This document shows positions 18,089-26,054 of a DNA stretch of 64,000 nucleotides, in pieces. The DNA comes from Actinoplanes missouriensis 431. Lineage in GTDB: Bacteria; Actinomycetota; Actinomycetes; Mycobacteriales; Micromonosporaceae. The notes beneath the pieces are model-generated. The model was not told the origin of the DNA. It searched no databases and saw only the letters and a list, made by a program, of their open reading frames with translations. The stretch covers positions 4,712,001 to 4,776,000 of the forward strand of contig NC_017093.1 in NCBI RefSeq assembly GCF_000284295.1, read 5' to 3'. Both the position numbers and the translations under genes were made by a program. The stretch's first letter is position 1. Each line of letters begins with the position of its first letter.

Positions 18089-18421
18089 ATGGACGTCAAA
18101 GGTCATCTCGATCTGCTGCTGCTCGCAGTCCTGGCAGACGCGGGCAGCGCGCACGGATACGCGGTGATCACCGCACTGCGCGAGCGTTCGCGGGGGGCCT
18201 TCGACGTGCCGGAGGGCACGGTGTACCCGGCACTGCACCGCCTGGAGCGCGCCGGGCTGGTGGTCAGCCGATGGGAACAGGCGAGCCCACGGCGGCGCCG
18301 GGTCTACGAGCTCACCCGCGAGGGCAGGCTCGCCCGGGCGGCGAAACAGAGCGAGTGGCGCAGCTTCGTCACCAGCGTGCAGGCCGTCATCGGACCGGTC
18401 GCCGGGTCGGCGACGGCATGA
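18089..18421 (+). CDS. PadR family transcriptional regulator
   Basis: The product is 110 aa. It is a winged helix beginning MDVKGHLDLLLLAVLADAGS, followed by HGYAVITAL and EGTVYPALHRLERAGLVVS, the standard PadR recognition region. ELTREGRLARAAKQSEW is a short C-terminal dimerisation helix. PadR proteins are usually repressors released by small hydrophobic compounds. Its stop overlaps the start of the permease-prefix gene (ATGA), the classic pairing in which PadR controls its membrane partner. Confidence 0.88.
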   Translation: MDVKGHLDLLLLAVLADAGSAHGYAVITALRERSRGAFDVPEGTVYPALHRLERAGLVVSRWEQASPRRRRVYELTREGRLARAAKQSEWRSFVTSVQAVIGPVAGSATA

Positions 18422-19239
18422 CGACCCCGACGGGCGACGGGCCGGTGGAGCAGTACCTCGACGAGATGTTCGACCGCCTGGCCGGCACCGGCCCCGCGGG
18501 ACGCCGGATGCTGGCCGAGGCGGAGAGCCACCTGCTCGCCGCGGTGGACGACAACCGCGCCCGCGGCCTCGACGCGGAGGCCGCCGAGCGCGCGGCAATC
18601 GACCGATTCGGTACGGTGGGCGCCGTCGTCCGCGTGGTGCCGGCCACCACCCGTGACCTGGCAGCACCACTGCGCCGCCTGCTCAGCGGGACATGGCTCG
18701 CCGCCGGCATCCTGATGATCTGGTGGGGCGGCCACGGCGTGCTCTCCTGGCTGCTCGGGTGGCCGTGGACAGCGCTGCTGATCGCCACCGACCGATTCGG
18801 AACACAGCCGGGCATGTGCGGCCGCCCCTGGGTCCCGTCGAACCCCACAGCCGACTGCCTCACGCTCTACCGCGGAACCCTCAACCTCGTGATCGAAGGC
18901 GGCGACCGAGCCGCCTACCCGGTCGTGGCGGCGGCCGGGGTGCTCCTCACGGCGGCATGGTTGCTCCTGCGGCGCACCACCGCGCTGCGGGCATGGACCC
19001 CAGCGCCGATCCCCCTAGGCCTCGCTCTCGCGGTCCCGTTCGGCCTGGCCGCGCCGGTCCTGATCGCCTACGGCGCCGCCGGCCTCTACTGGCAGGCTCA
19101 GCATTGGACGCTGAGCTACCTCACAGCCGGCCTGCTCGCCGTAGCAATCAGCGCCACGGCCACCCGAGCCCTCCGCCGTGAGCGACTGTCCCCACCCGGC
19201 GCCCCGAGCAAGCCGATCACCGCCGACACGACTCGATAG
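18418..19239 (+). CDS. Permease-prefix-domain membrane protein
   Basis: The product is 273 aa. The N-terminal ~70 residues (VEQYLDEMFDRLAGTGPAGR, then AESHLLAAVDD and ERAAIDRFGTVGAVV) form the permease prefix domain seen on many PadR-linked membrane proteins. Five or so hydrophobic segments follow (AAGILMIWWGGHGVLSWLLG to TAGLLAVAISATAT). It is translationally coupled to padR by an ATGA overlap. Its probable role is in the membrane stress or transport process that PadR senses; the substrate is unknown. Confidence 0.75.
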   Translation: MTTPTGDGPVEQYLDEMFDRLAGTGPAGRRMLAEAESHLLAAVDDNRARGLDAEAAERAAIDRFGTVGAVVRVVPATTRDLAAPLRRLLSGTWLAAGILMIWWGGHGVLSWLLGWPWTALLIATDRFGTQPGMCGRPWVPSNPTADCLTLYRGTLNLVIEGGDRAAYPVVAAAGVLLTAAWLLLRRTTALRAWTPAPIPLGLALAVPFGLAAPVLIAYGAAGLYWQAQHWTLSYLTAGLLAVAISATATRALRRERLSPPGAPSKPITADTTR

Positions 19240-19362
19240 CCTCAGCACTCATGCCCTTCACCCCGATTCAGCCTGGCCGCGGCCCGCCCTGCCACGCGCG
19301 GGCCGGTCCTGCGGCACTGAGCGTCGAAGGCGGGACTATCCGCGCCTTACGGAGGAGATGCC

Positions 19363-19857
19363 ATGCCACTGGCTACCCAGAGCCTGATGTTCATACCGGA
19401 TTATCGGTTCTTCAGTGTCCGCGATTACAGCGCAGTCGACCAGCCGGGAGCATCCGAGGCATTGTCGGCAGCCCATCGCGATATCATCACAGCCAGCGAG
19501 TACGAGATATTCGTGGTGTGCGCCCAAGACCAACTAAAGATCGGTGTAAGCGTAACAGTCGGCGATGACCCGGCGAGCTTCGATCGCCACGGCGATGGAA
19601 CGGTGCAGTTTACGGTTCCTTTCCCAACCGCGCAGTTGCACGCCGGTGACGCGTTCGGCAACGCAATCACCATGGACCTGCCGAGGGCAGGTGCTTACTC
19701 GGTCACCATCGAGCACTCCGGCAGAGAGCGCGCCAGGGAAATTCTCTCTGAAGTCTTGCCGCACACTGCCGATCTGCACGGCGATGAATTGCGCGACGTT
19801 CTGGACCAATGGGCTGGAACCGAACGCTACCAAGTCACTCTATTTTCACTCGAATGA
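19363..19857 (+). CDS. Hypothetical protein, 164 aa
   Basis: Not recognised. It starts at ATG 19363 with a strong GGAGGAG Shine-Dalgarno 6 nt away. The sequence is mixed alpha/beta and acidic, with VVCAQDQLKIGVSVTVGDD, a VQFTVPFPTAQL strand pair and a helical C-terminus. GC content is clearly lower than in neighbouring genes. Small acidic proteins of this kind in such settings are often immunity proteins or island cargo, but nothing here proves it. The 120 bp upstream of it show no further features. Confidence 0.6.
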   Translation: MPLATQSLMFIPDYRFFSVRDYSAVDQPGASEALSAAHRDIITASEYEIFVVCAQDQLKIGVSVTVGDDPASFDRHGDGTVQFTVPFPTAQLHAGDAFGNAITMDLPRAGAYSVTIEHSGRERAREILSEVLPHTADLHGDELRDVLDQWAGTERYQVTLFSLE

Positions 19858-19901
19858 TCCGCCGCCACGCCCGGATAAACGGCACTCACTGAGCTTGTCG
19901 T

Positions 19902-20200
19902 TTAACCAGTTCGGCGGGGTTTGGTGCCCTTCTTGTGGTGGGCCGGTCGTTGGTGAGCCCGGCCGATGACCATGATGAGTCCGACGTCGTGGCGGGTAAC
20001 GGCGTGCCGGTTGCGGGAGCCTGGCGGGCGTCCGGGGCCAAGGCAGCTGGGTTCGGTGCACGCGCTGGCGAAGGGCTGGTCGCGCGGAGGTTCCGAAACC
20101 CTCGCCGCACCCGGGCCGGCGTGAGCCGCTCCGGGGGCATCGGGCGTTCCCAGGGCCGGCGCAGGTCCTGTGCCAGGGGCCGGCCGAGACGCAGCTCCAT
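19902..20200 (-). pseudogene. Transposase C-terminal remnant (frameshifted)
   Basis: Read on the minus strand from about 20200, one frame gives LGRPLAQDLRRPWERP and LTPARVRRGFRNLRA. After a shift of frame, GRPPGSRNRHAVTRHDVG and KGTKPRRTG follow, ending at 19902. This is the recognisable tail (RRGFRNLR then GPGRPPGSRNR) of a widespread actinobacterial IS transposase. The N-terminal catalytic part is absent and no terminal repeats are visible. It is a relic within the low-GC island next to the tRNA genes. Confidence 0.6.
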
Positions 20201-20209
20201 AGGCGTCGC

Positions 20210-20515
20210 CTACAACGGCAATTCGAGTTCCCAATCAGCAAATGGAGGACTTACCTGGTAAGCGTCGTCGCAGGCCCTCCGGATCCATTGGGCGGCGCGA
20301 TACTCCGCGTCGGTGTAGTTGGTCACCTGGCCCGCCTCGTTGACGTCCAGGACATTGGCGAAGATGGCGAATACCTGCTCAAGGCCAGAGCCATACGTCA
20401 TGAAGACGGCGCGATAGTCGATGTCCTGCAGTAGGTCCATGACGAGTGTGCCCTCGGCTAGGTAGAAGGCGAAGAAGCGAAGCGCCGACCGAACATCCTC
20501 CGGTAGTTGTGCCAC
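20210..20515 (-). CDS. Hypothetical protein, 101 aa
   Basis: Not recognised. It starts at GTG 20515 (MAQLPEDVRSALRFFAFYLA). A helical N-terminus leads to YGSGLEQVFAIFANVLDVNEAG and a C-terminal acidic tail. Size, acidity and position among other short unknown genes fit an immunity-like or accessory protein, but this is only inference. It lies directly upstream of the transposase remnant, in the same direction. Confidence 0.5.
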   Translation of the reverse strand: MAQLPEDVRSALRFFAFYLAEGTLVMDLLQDIDYRAVFMTYGSGLEQVFAIFANVLDVNEAGQVTNYTDAEYRAAQWIRRACDDAYQVSPPFADWELELPL

Positions 20516-20560
20516 GCTGTGATCATCCCCGGGCGTCTACTCAGGGTCGGCGGCGCACTG

Positions 20561-21031
20561 TCATGCCGCGGAGAAGGCGTCGCCAGGCGCTCCGAGTTGG
20601 TCGCGACGGTCCGGGCCGTCGCTTTCGGGCTTCCAGATCGCGAGGTCGCCGCCGGGCATGCTCACCACCAAGAGCCCTTGATCGGAGCGTATCTGCCAGG
20701 CTTCGTACATCTCGTCATAGGGCACCACGAGGTCGGCGTCGCCGAAGGTCACCGTCAACGTGCCGTATGGATCGACCGTTGCCGCCGTGACGGGGGCGTT
20801 CAGCAACTGGATGAGCTGCTCGGCCACGTCGAGACTGATGGGTTCGCCATGCCGTTCGGAACCGTCAACACGGACGAATCGCAGCGAGCCTTCAATCGTG
20901 AGCTCGTGATAGGCATCGTCGTCAAACTCCAGCCGTACACCTGGACCCATGCGGAAGGCCAGTAGCCCGTGGCCGACGACAGCATTTAGCAGCCGATTGG
21001 TCAGATCGACGTCTTCAAGCGCTGGAGGCAC
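20561..21031 (-). CDS. DUF6188-like protein, 156 aa
   Basis: Starts at GTG 21031. The pattern VVGHGLLAFRMGPGVRLEFDD, a middle strand ELTIEGSLRFVRVDG, and VTAATVDPYGTLTVTFGDADLVVPYDEMYEAWQI resembles the DUF6188 family: beta-rich proteins of unknown function common in actinobacteria, often near polymorphic toxin genes. The family assignment is from memory of the strand pattern, not a search. It is single-copy here, between two other unknown short genes in the same orientation. Confidence 0.55.
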   Translation of the reverse strand: MPPALEDVDLTNRLLNAVVGHGLLAFRMGPGVRLEFDDDAYHELTIEGSLRFVRVDGSERHGEPISLDVAEQLIQLLNAPVTAATVDPYGTLTVTFGDADLVVPYDEMYEAWQIRSDQGLLVVSMPGGDLAIWKPESDGPDRRDQLGAPGDAFSAA

Positions 21032-21107
21032 GAGCCGATTATGCCTTCTGCCCCCTTACTCATCTGCCGCGATCCGCGTGCCGGTCGCCGGCGGAGCCGT
21101 CCTCGGG

Positions 21108-21491
21108 TCAGTGACTTGCGTCAAGTCCAAAGGTGTCCGAACGTGCTCGGCGGGAGCCCTCGTCATCGAGCCACTTGACGGTGAGAATCAGGCCGCGGTA
21201 GGGGAACAGGCCACGATCCCAGTCGTCCAGCTCTTCGACGAAGGTGTCCGCGTCTTCCACGAAGTCATCAAATCCGCCGTAGTGCAGGGCGAAGTAGCCG
21301 GTCACTTGCTCGCGTGGCTCTGACCAGCGACGCCACCAGAGGTGACCACCCCGTTGCGACCAGCATGTGTCAAAGCGCAGGTACAGAACGCCGAATGGCT
21401 CGCCCTGATCCGCAAGCACGCCGGCACGCTCGCGATAGGGGTCGAATCGCGGATCGGGTTCAGCATGGCTGAGCGGTGGGCGGAACGGCAT
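21108..21491 (-). CDS. Hypothetical protein, 127 aa
   Basis: Not recognised. It begins at ATG 21491 (MPFRPPLSHAEPDPRFDPYR). It is rich in Trp and acidic residues (GGHLWWRRWSEP, FDDFVEDADTFVEELDDWD) and has an ILTVKWLDDEG strand. An aromatic/acidic composition like this is frequent in immunity proteins. It is the last of four unknown short genes before the tRNA pair. The 170 bp that follow, up to the tRNA, contain no gene. Confidence 0.55.
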   Translation of the reverse strand: MPFRPPLSHAEPDPRFDPYRERAGVLADQGEPFGVLYLRFDTCWSQRGGHLWWRRWSEPREQVTGYFALHYGGFDDFVEDADTFVEELDDWDRGLFPYRGLILTVKWLDDEGSRRARSDTFGLDASH

Positions 21492-21661
21492 CTACCCATG
21501 ATCCCGTGCACTGATCTGCCGCAGAGAACGCGCGCTGGGTCCCGCCGCTGCCCGTGCCCAGCCCCTGGCCAGCACGCAGCGTAGTCGCACCCTTGATGAC
21601 GCACCAACTTCGTCCGCAGCGACGTCGGGGCGGGGCCGGAGGTTAACGGCAAGCCGAGTGG

Positions 21662-21747
21662 CGGATGGGGTCGGGATCGAACCGACACGGGTTACCCCCA
21701 ACGGTTTTCGAGACCGCGGCCGTCGCCTGCCCTCGGCTGGCCCATCC
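21662..21747 (-). tRNA. tRNA-Ser (CGA)
   Basis: The minus strand folds into a class II tRNA: acceptor GGATGGG/CCCATCC, a long variable arm, and T-loop GGTTCGATCC. Anticodon loop CTCGAAA gives anticodon CGA (Ser, codon UCG). The 3' CCA is not encoded. It lies 14 bp from a second serine tRNA. Confidence 0.93.
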
Positions 21748-21761
21748 AGGTGGTCACTGGG

Positions 21762-21844
21762 CGGAAGCGGGAGGATTCGAACCTCCGCCGGTTTCCCGGT
21801 CCGCCTTAGCAGGGCGGCGCCTTAGGCCACTCGGCCACGCTTCC
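21762..21844 (-). tRNA. tRNA-Ser (GCT)
   Basis: The minus strand folds with acceptor GGAAGCG/CGCTTCC, D-arm GGCCGAGTGGCC, anticodon loop CTGCTAA (anticodon GCT, codons AGC/AGU), a long variable arm, and T-arm GAGGTTCGAATCCTC. It lies just upstream of the CGA tRNA in the same direction, so the two are probably one transcript. Confidence 0.93.
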
Positions 21845-21907
21845 CAGGTGCTCCAAAAAACCATAGAGCCGACCATCGGGCGTCACAACCGATTTAACCA
21901 TCGCTCT

Positions 21908-21941
21908 GTTAGTTGACGCTAACGTTAGCGGGAACTAACCT
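21908..21941 (+). promoter_or_regulatory. arsR promoter with 32-bp palindromic operator
   Basis: TTGACG (21913-21918) and TAACCT (21936-21941) are 17 bp apart and flank a perfect 14-bp palindrome, CGCTAACGTTAGCG (21917-21930). The symmetry extends outwards: GTTAGTT at 21908 mirrors AACTAAC at 21933, so 30 of the 32 bases over 21908-21939 are in the dyad. The -10 ends 7 nt before the ATG, so the message is probably leaderless. The site is ideally placed for autorepression by the ArsR product. Confidence 0.8.
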
Positions 21942-21948
21942 ACTGCTC

Positions 21949-22287
21949 ATGGCGGAGGACGAGCAGGTCGATGAGGCGCTGCGGGCTCTGGCGGAGCCTC
22001 GGCGGCGGGCCATTCTGCGGCTCGTCGCCCACGACGAGCTGGCCGCCGGGGAGATCTCGGCGGCGTTCGAGGTGAGCCGGACGGCGATCAGTCAGCATCT
22101 GACGGTCCTCAAACAGGCCGGCCTGCTCACCGAGCGCCGCGCCGGCACCCGGCGGCTCTACCGGGCCCAGCCGGAAGGGCTCGCCGGGCTGCGCGAGTTC
22201 CTCGACACGATGTGGAGTGACGCCCTCGACGTGGGGCGACGCCTGGTCGAGGCGGAGCGGCAGGACGCGGCCGAGGACGCGGCATGA
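21949..22287 (+). CDS. ArsR family transcriptional regulator
   Basis: The product is 112 aa: a winged HTH with DEALRALAEPRRRAILRLV, a recognition region VSRTAISQHLTVLKQAGLLTERRAGTRR, then LYRAQPEGLAGL. It belongs to the metal-independent ArsR group that regulates SRPBCC (AHSA1) genes, and such a gene follows immediately with an ATGA overlap. ATG 21949 is chosen because upstream in-frame codons lie in the operator. It probably represses its own operon through the large palindrome. Confidence 0.88.
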   Translation: MAEDEQVDEALRALAEPRRRAILRLVAHDELAAGEISAAFEVSRTAISQHLTVLKQAGLLTERRAGTRRLYRAQPEGLAGLREFLDTMWSDALDVGRRLVEAERQDAAEDAA

Positions 22288-22886
22288 CCCCCGACGCGCC
22301 CGGCCAACCCGACGCACGCAGCGAACCCGACCCATCCAGCGAACCCGACGCACCCAGCAAATCCGAGGCGCCCCACTCCCCCGAGGCGTCCACCAAGCCC
22401 GGCGCGCCCGGCCCGTCGGCTGATGGGCGGCAGCCGATCCGGCAGGCGACCATCGTCCGCAGCGACCGCGCGCACACCTTCGCCGTGTTCGTGCGGGATA
22501 TCGACAAATGGTGGCCGACCCAGCCGTTCTCCCTCGGCCAGGAGCGGGTCACGGCGGTGACGTTCGAGCAGCGCCTCGGCGGCCGCGTCTATGAGACCTG
22601 GGCGGACGGCACCGAGGTCGGCTGGGGTGAGGTGATCACCTGGCGGCCGCCGGAACGGTTCGCGATGACGTGGACGGTGGTGCCGGGCGTGGTGACCGAG
22701 GTGGAGGTGGCGTTCGCCGCGCTGGGGCCGGCGCTCACCCGGGTCACTCTGGAGCATCGCGGCTGGGAGAAGCTCGCGACAGCCGTGCCCGGCGGTTACG
22801 CCGCCGGCTGGAAACACATCTTGGAACTGTTCACCGCGGCCGCCGAAGCGGCCACGACCGAAGCGACCAAAGCTGAAGGAGCCTGA
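22284..22886 (+). CDS. SRPBCC (AHSA1-like) domain protein
   Basis: The product is 200 aa. The first ~50 residues are a Pro/Ser/Glu/Asp-rich repetitive tail (SEPDPSSEPDAPSKSE). Then an AHSA1 fold begins: IRQATIVRSDRAHTFAVF and DIDKWWPTQPFSLGQERV, then RVYETWADGTEVGWGEVITW and VTLEHRGWEKL. These proteins bind hydrophobic ligands. It is paired with the upstream ArsR and is probably the regulated effector. The unusual N-terminal extension could be a tether, or the true start could lie further downstream. Confidence 0.8.
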   Translation: MTPDAPGQPDARSEPDPSSEPDAPSKSEAPHSPEASTKPGAPGPSADGRQPIRQATIVRSDRAHTFAVFVRDIDKWWPTQPFSLGQERVTAVTFEQRLGGRVYETWADGTEVGWGEVITWRPPERFAMTWTVVPGVVTEVEVAFAALGPALTRVTLEHRGWEKLATAVPGGYAAGWKHILELFTAAAEAATTEATKAEGA

Positions 22887-22889
22887 CCC

Positions 22890-23177
22890 ATGCGCTATCT
22901 CGCCCAGGCGATCCACTACCCGAAGCCGGAGCACCGCGACGACCTGATCGCCGCGATGGGCCGGATGCGCGCCGCCTCCGCCGCCGTCGACGGCCTGGAG
23001 GAGATCGGCGGCTTCGAGGACGCCGACGCGGGCCGCCTCGTCGCGATCTCGGTGTGGTCGTCGCTGGAGGCCTTCCAGGCGGGGATGGCGCAGCTCGGCG
23101 CCGCGATCGCCGACGTCCCGTTCGACGAGTGGGAGCGCCAGAAGGGTTCGATGCAGGTGTTCCCTCAGGTCGCCTGA
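22890..23177 (+). CDS. Antibiotic-biosynthesis-monooxygenase-like (dimeric alpha/beta barrel) protein
   Basis: The product is 95 aa with a good GAAGGAG Shine-Dalgarno, 3 bp after the SRPBCC gene. The pattern RYLAQAIHYPKPEHRDDLIAA, EEIGGFEDADAGRLVAISVW and a short helix fits the ABM/dimeric ferredoxin-like barrel family. Members act as small cofactorless oxygenases or simply as ligand-binding dimers; the catalytic residues are not diagnostic. It is the third gene of the ArsR-controlled operon. Confidence 0.7.
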   Translation: MRYLAQAIHYPKPEHRDDLIAAMGRMRAASAAVDGLEEIGGFEDADAGRLVAISVWSSLEAFQAGMAQLGAAIADVPFDEWERQKGSMQVFPQVA

Positions 23178-23266
23178 GACCGCCGGAACCGGTGACCCGG
23201 ACCTTGTAACGGGGCCGTCACGGCCAGGCGATCGACACGACACGCCCCGGCGGTAGAACTGTCCGG

Positions 23267-24598
23267 GTGGATGGGGTGCTGAAGGTCAGGGGCGCGTTGG
23301 TGTCGGCGCTCGGACGGCGGACGTTTCTGCAGGTGATGGCCGCGGTCGGGGCCGGCGGCACGGCGGCGGCAGCGATGCCGGGCCCGGCCTCGGCAGCCGC
23401 GCCGGCGATCCTGCAGCCGGGGAAGGGCCCGATTCACGGCAAGCACTACCTTCGATCCCGCCCGGACGAGGTCCGCTGGGGTTACGTGCCGTCGACCGGC
23501 AGCGACGCGGTGCTGCGGATGCGGTCCGGGGAGACGGTCACGATCGACACCGTCTCGCACGAGGGGATCCTGGAGGACCAGGGCCGGGACCCCGTCGCCT
23601 GGTTCGCCCAGCACGGTGTGAAGCGCGACGGGGTGCTCAACGACGCCGTCGTGATCGCCCGGGACTACGCGCGGACCGCGCGGAACTTCGACGTGGACGG
23701 CCCGCACATCGTCACCGGTCCGATTCAGATCATCGGCGCGGAGCCCGGTGACGTCCTCAAGGTCGAGGTTCTGTCGGCGCTGCCGCGCGTTCCCTACGGT
23801 GTGATCTCCAGCCGGCACGGCAAGGGCGCGCTGCCCCGGCTGGCCGGTGGCGCGGTCCCGGCCGGCATCACCGAGTCCGAGATCATGCCTCCGGTGGCAT
23901 CCGACGGACGCGGCAGCGGTGACCCCCGCCGATACGGCAACGTCTCCGTCTTCACCCCGGTCCGCACCTCGCGCAAGGGCGCGCTGACCGGCGTGCTCCC
24001 TCGCCGCGGCGACCGCCCCGTCGCGTTCCCGCTGAACCCGTTCATGGGCATGATGGGCGTCGCGTTCGCAGACGCGCCGACGATGACCGATCCGGCCCTC
24101 AACTCGATCCCGCCGACGCTCGGCGGCGGAAACATCGACATCAATCTGCTGGGCCGGGGTGCCACGTTCTACCTGCCCGTCTTCACCGAGGGCGCGCTCT
24201 TCTACGTCGGTGACCCGCACATGGCGATGGGCAACGGCGAGGTGGCGCTGACCGCGATGGAGGGTTCGCTGCGCGCCACCTTCCGGCTGACGGTGGTCAA
24301 GAAGGGCAGGCCGGGCGCCCCGTCGGTGGCGTTCCGCTACCCGTTCGCGGAAACCCCGGAGGCCTGGGTGCCGATCGGGCTCTCCGATCCGGACGGCCCA
24401 CAGGGCGGCCAGGGCAACGATCTGGACATCGCGATGCGCCGGGCCGCCGTGAACGCCCTCGACTTCCTCGAACACGACCTCGGCATGCACCGTGCGGTCG
24501 CCTACGCCTACCTCTCCGCGGCCGCCAGCTTCGAGGTGTCGCAGGTGGTCGACCGCACGACAGGAGTCCACGCCGTCATCCCCAAAGACCATTTCTGA
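23267..24598 (+). CDS. Acetamidase/formamidase family protein, Tat-exported
   Basis: The product is 443 aa from GTG 23267. A twin-arginine signal (GRRTFLQVMAAVGAGG, ending ASAAAPA) precedes a mature domain with family motifs: ETVTIDTVSHEGIL, GPIQIIGAEPGDVLKVEVL, a conserved NPFMGMMGVAF stretch, GGGNIDINLLGRGATFYLPV, and DPHMAMGNGEVALTAME. These enzymes hydrolyse formamide or short-chain amides; the metal-binding and cis-peptide glycine regions are present. Export outside the cytoplasm is unusual for the classic enzyme but common in this actinobacterial branch. It ends 0 bp from the convergent SARP gene. Confidence 0.85.
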   Translation: MDGVLKVRGALVSALGRRTFLQVMAAVGAGGTAAAAMPGPASAAAPAILQPGKGPIHGKHYLRSRPDEVRWGYVPSTGSDAVLRMRSGETVTIDTVSHEGILEDQGRDPVAWFAQHGVKRDGVLNDAVVIARDYARTARNFDVDGPHIVTGPIQIIGAEPGDVLKVEVLSALPRVPYGVISSRHGKGALPRLAGGAVPAGITESEIMPPVASDGRGSGDPRRYGNVSVFTPVRTSRKGALTGVLPRRGDRPVAFPLNPFMGMMGVAFADAPTMTDPALNSIPPTLGGGNIDINLLGRGATFYLPVFTEGALFYVGDPHMAMGNGEVALTAMEGSLRATFRLTVVKKGRPGAPSVAFRYPFAETPEAWVPIGLSDPDGPQGGQGNDLDIAMRRAAVNALDFLEHDLGMHRAVAYAYLSAAASFEVSQVVDRTTGVHAVIPKDHF

Positions 24599-25918
24599 TC
24601 ATTGGGTACGGCCGGAGCACCGTCCCTGCGTGATCCGGTCCGGCGCCGGTAACGCCACGTGCGGCACCCCCTCACCGACCAGCATCGGCTCCCGGCTCGT
24701 CACCAGCAGCGCCGACCCGCTCGCCGCCGGGATCAGCGGCCGCACCTGGTCGTCGCTGGTGGCGCCGTCCACCACGATCAGCACTCGCCGCGCGGCGAGT
24801 AGCGAGCGATACCTGCCGATCCGTTCGTCGGCCTGTTCCGGCACCTCACCGGGCGGCACGCCGAGTGCCCGCAGCGCCCGCCCGAGCAGGTCGGCCGCGG
24901 TCACGCCGGCGCCCGCGACCGCGAAGATCTGCCCGTCCGGGAACGTGTCGGCGAGCCGGTGCCCGGCGCGGGTGACAAGCGCCGACTTGCCGCTGCCCGG
25001 CGGACCGTGCACGACCACGGCGGCCGGTGTGCGCTCCCCCGCCGCCGGCCGGGCGGCGGCCAGCACCGCGGCGATCTCGCCGGCGTGCCCGGTCAGGAAC
25101 ACCGGGTCGGGCGGCAGCTCGCGGGGCACCTCGCCGATCGCGGGCCGGTTGCGGCGCAGCAGCTGCCGGGCCCAGGGGTCGAGCCGCGGCGCGCGTTCCA
25201 GCATCGCCACGTGCAGGTCGACGAGTTCGCTGCCGGGGTCGACGCCGAGCTGGGCCTGCAGGGTGGCCTGCGCCTGCCGGTACGCGGACAGCGCGGCGGC
25301 CAGGTCCCCGGCCCGGTAGAGGGCGAGCATCAGCTGCGCCCAGGCGCGCTCCCGCAACGGGTGGGCGCCGAGGTGGTCGCGCAGCACCGGGACCAGCTCA
25401 CCGGCGTACCCCAGATCCAGGCGCGCCTCGGTGAGGTCCTCCAGGACCCGCAGCCGGTCGGCCTCCAGCCCGGCGAGCAGCACGTCCAGCCCGGCGCCGC
25501 GCGGCAGGCCGTGCCCGGCGGCGCCGCGCCACAGCCGCAACGCCGCGTCCAGCGCCGGCTCGGCCCGGCTCGCGTCGCCGCCCGCGAGCGCGGCCCGGCC
25601 CAGCTCCGCGAGCCGGTGGAACTCGGTCACGTCCAGCTCGTGGGCGGCCAGGTTCATCTGGTACGAGCCCTGCCGCGACACGATCCGGTCGCCGAGCGTG
25701 CGGCGCAGGGCGGCGACGTGATTGCGGATGTTGGCGACCGCGGACGCGGGTGGCTCGTCACCCCAGAGCAGATCGGTGAGCCGGTTCAGCGTCACCGGCC
25801 GGTTGACCTCCAGGGCCAGCACGGCGAGCGTGGCCCGCCGTTTGGCCGGCCCGGGATCGACCGGGCCGTCCTCTCCCCGTAACTCCACCGGCCCGAGCAG
25901 ACGGACCTCGATGGACAT
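24599..25918 (-). CDS. SARP/AfsR-type regulator with truncated NTPase domain
   Basis: The product is 439 aa from ATG 25918 (GGGGGAG Shine-Dalgarno). It has an OmpR-like winged HTH (residues about 1-92; KRRATLAVLALEVNRPVTL and NHVAALRRTLGDR), a BTAD domain (about 97-240), and the beginning of a STAND NTPase with Walker A GPPGSGKS at 305-312 and VLIVVDGATSDDQVRPLI as Walker B. The chain stops about 125 residues after Walker A, with LLVTSREPML near the end, so the ARC subdomains and TPRs of full AfsR are missing. SARPs activate secondary-metabolite genes, and none is obvious next to it. Confidence 0.85.
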   Translation of the reverse strand: MSIEVRLLGPVELRGEDGPVDPGPAKRRATLAVLALEVNRPVTLNRLTDLLWGDEPPASAVANIRNHVAALRRTLGDRIVSRQGSYQMNLAAHELDVTEFHRLAELGRAALAGGDASRAEPALDAALRLWRGAAGHGLPRGAGLDVLLAGLEADRLRVLEDLTEARLDLGYAGELVPVLRDHLGAHPLRERAWAQLMLALYRAGDLAAALSAYRQAQATLQAQLGVDPGSELVDLHVAMLERAPRLDPWARQLLRRNRPAIGEVPRELPPDPVFLTGHAGEIAAVLAAARPAAGERTPAAVVVHGPPGSGKSALVTRAGHRLADTFPDGQIFAVAGAGVTAADLLGRALRALGVPPGEVPEQADERIGRYRSLLAARRVLIVVDGATSDDQVRPLIPAASGSALLVTSREPMLVGEGVPHVALPAPDRITQGRCSGRTQ

Positions 25919-26054
25919 GTGTCTCCCCCTTGAATCGGCCCCCAGGTTAGGAAGCCGGGCAGGAGAGATCAACGCGAATCCGGAGAATCGCACAGTGAGC
26001 ATTATCAACCGGTCAAGGACGGATCCCGAGTAACAAAAACGTCCGGCCCGTCGC

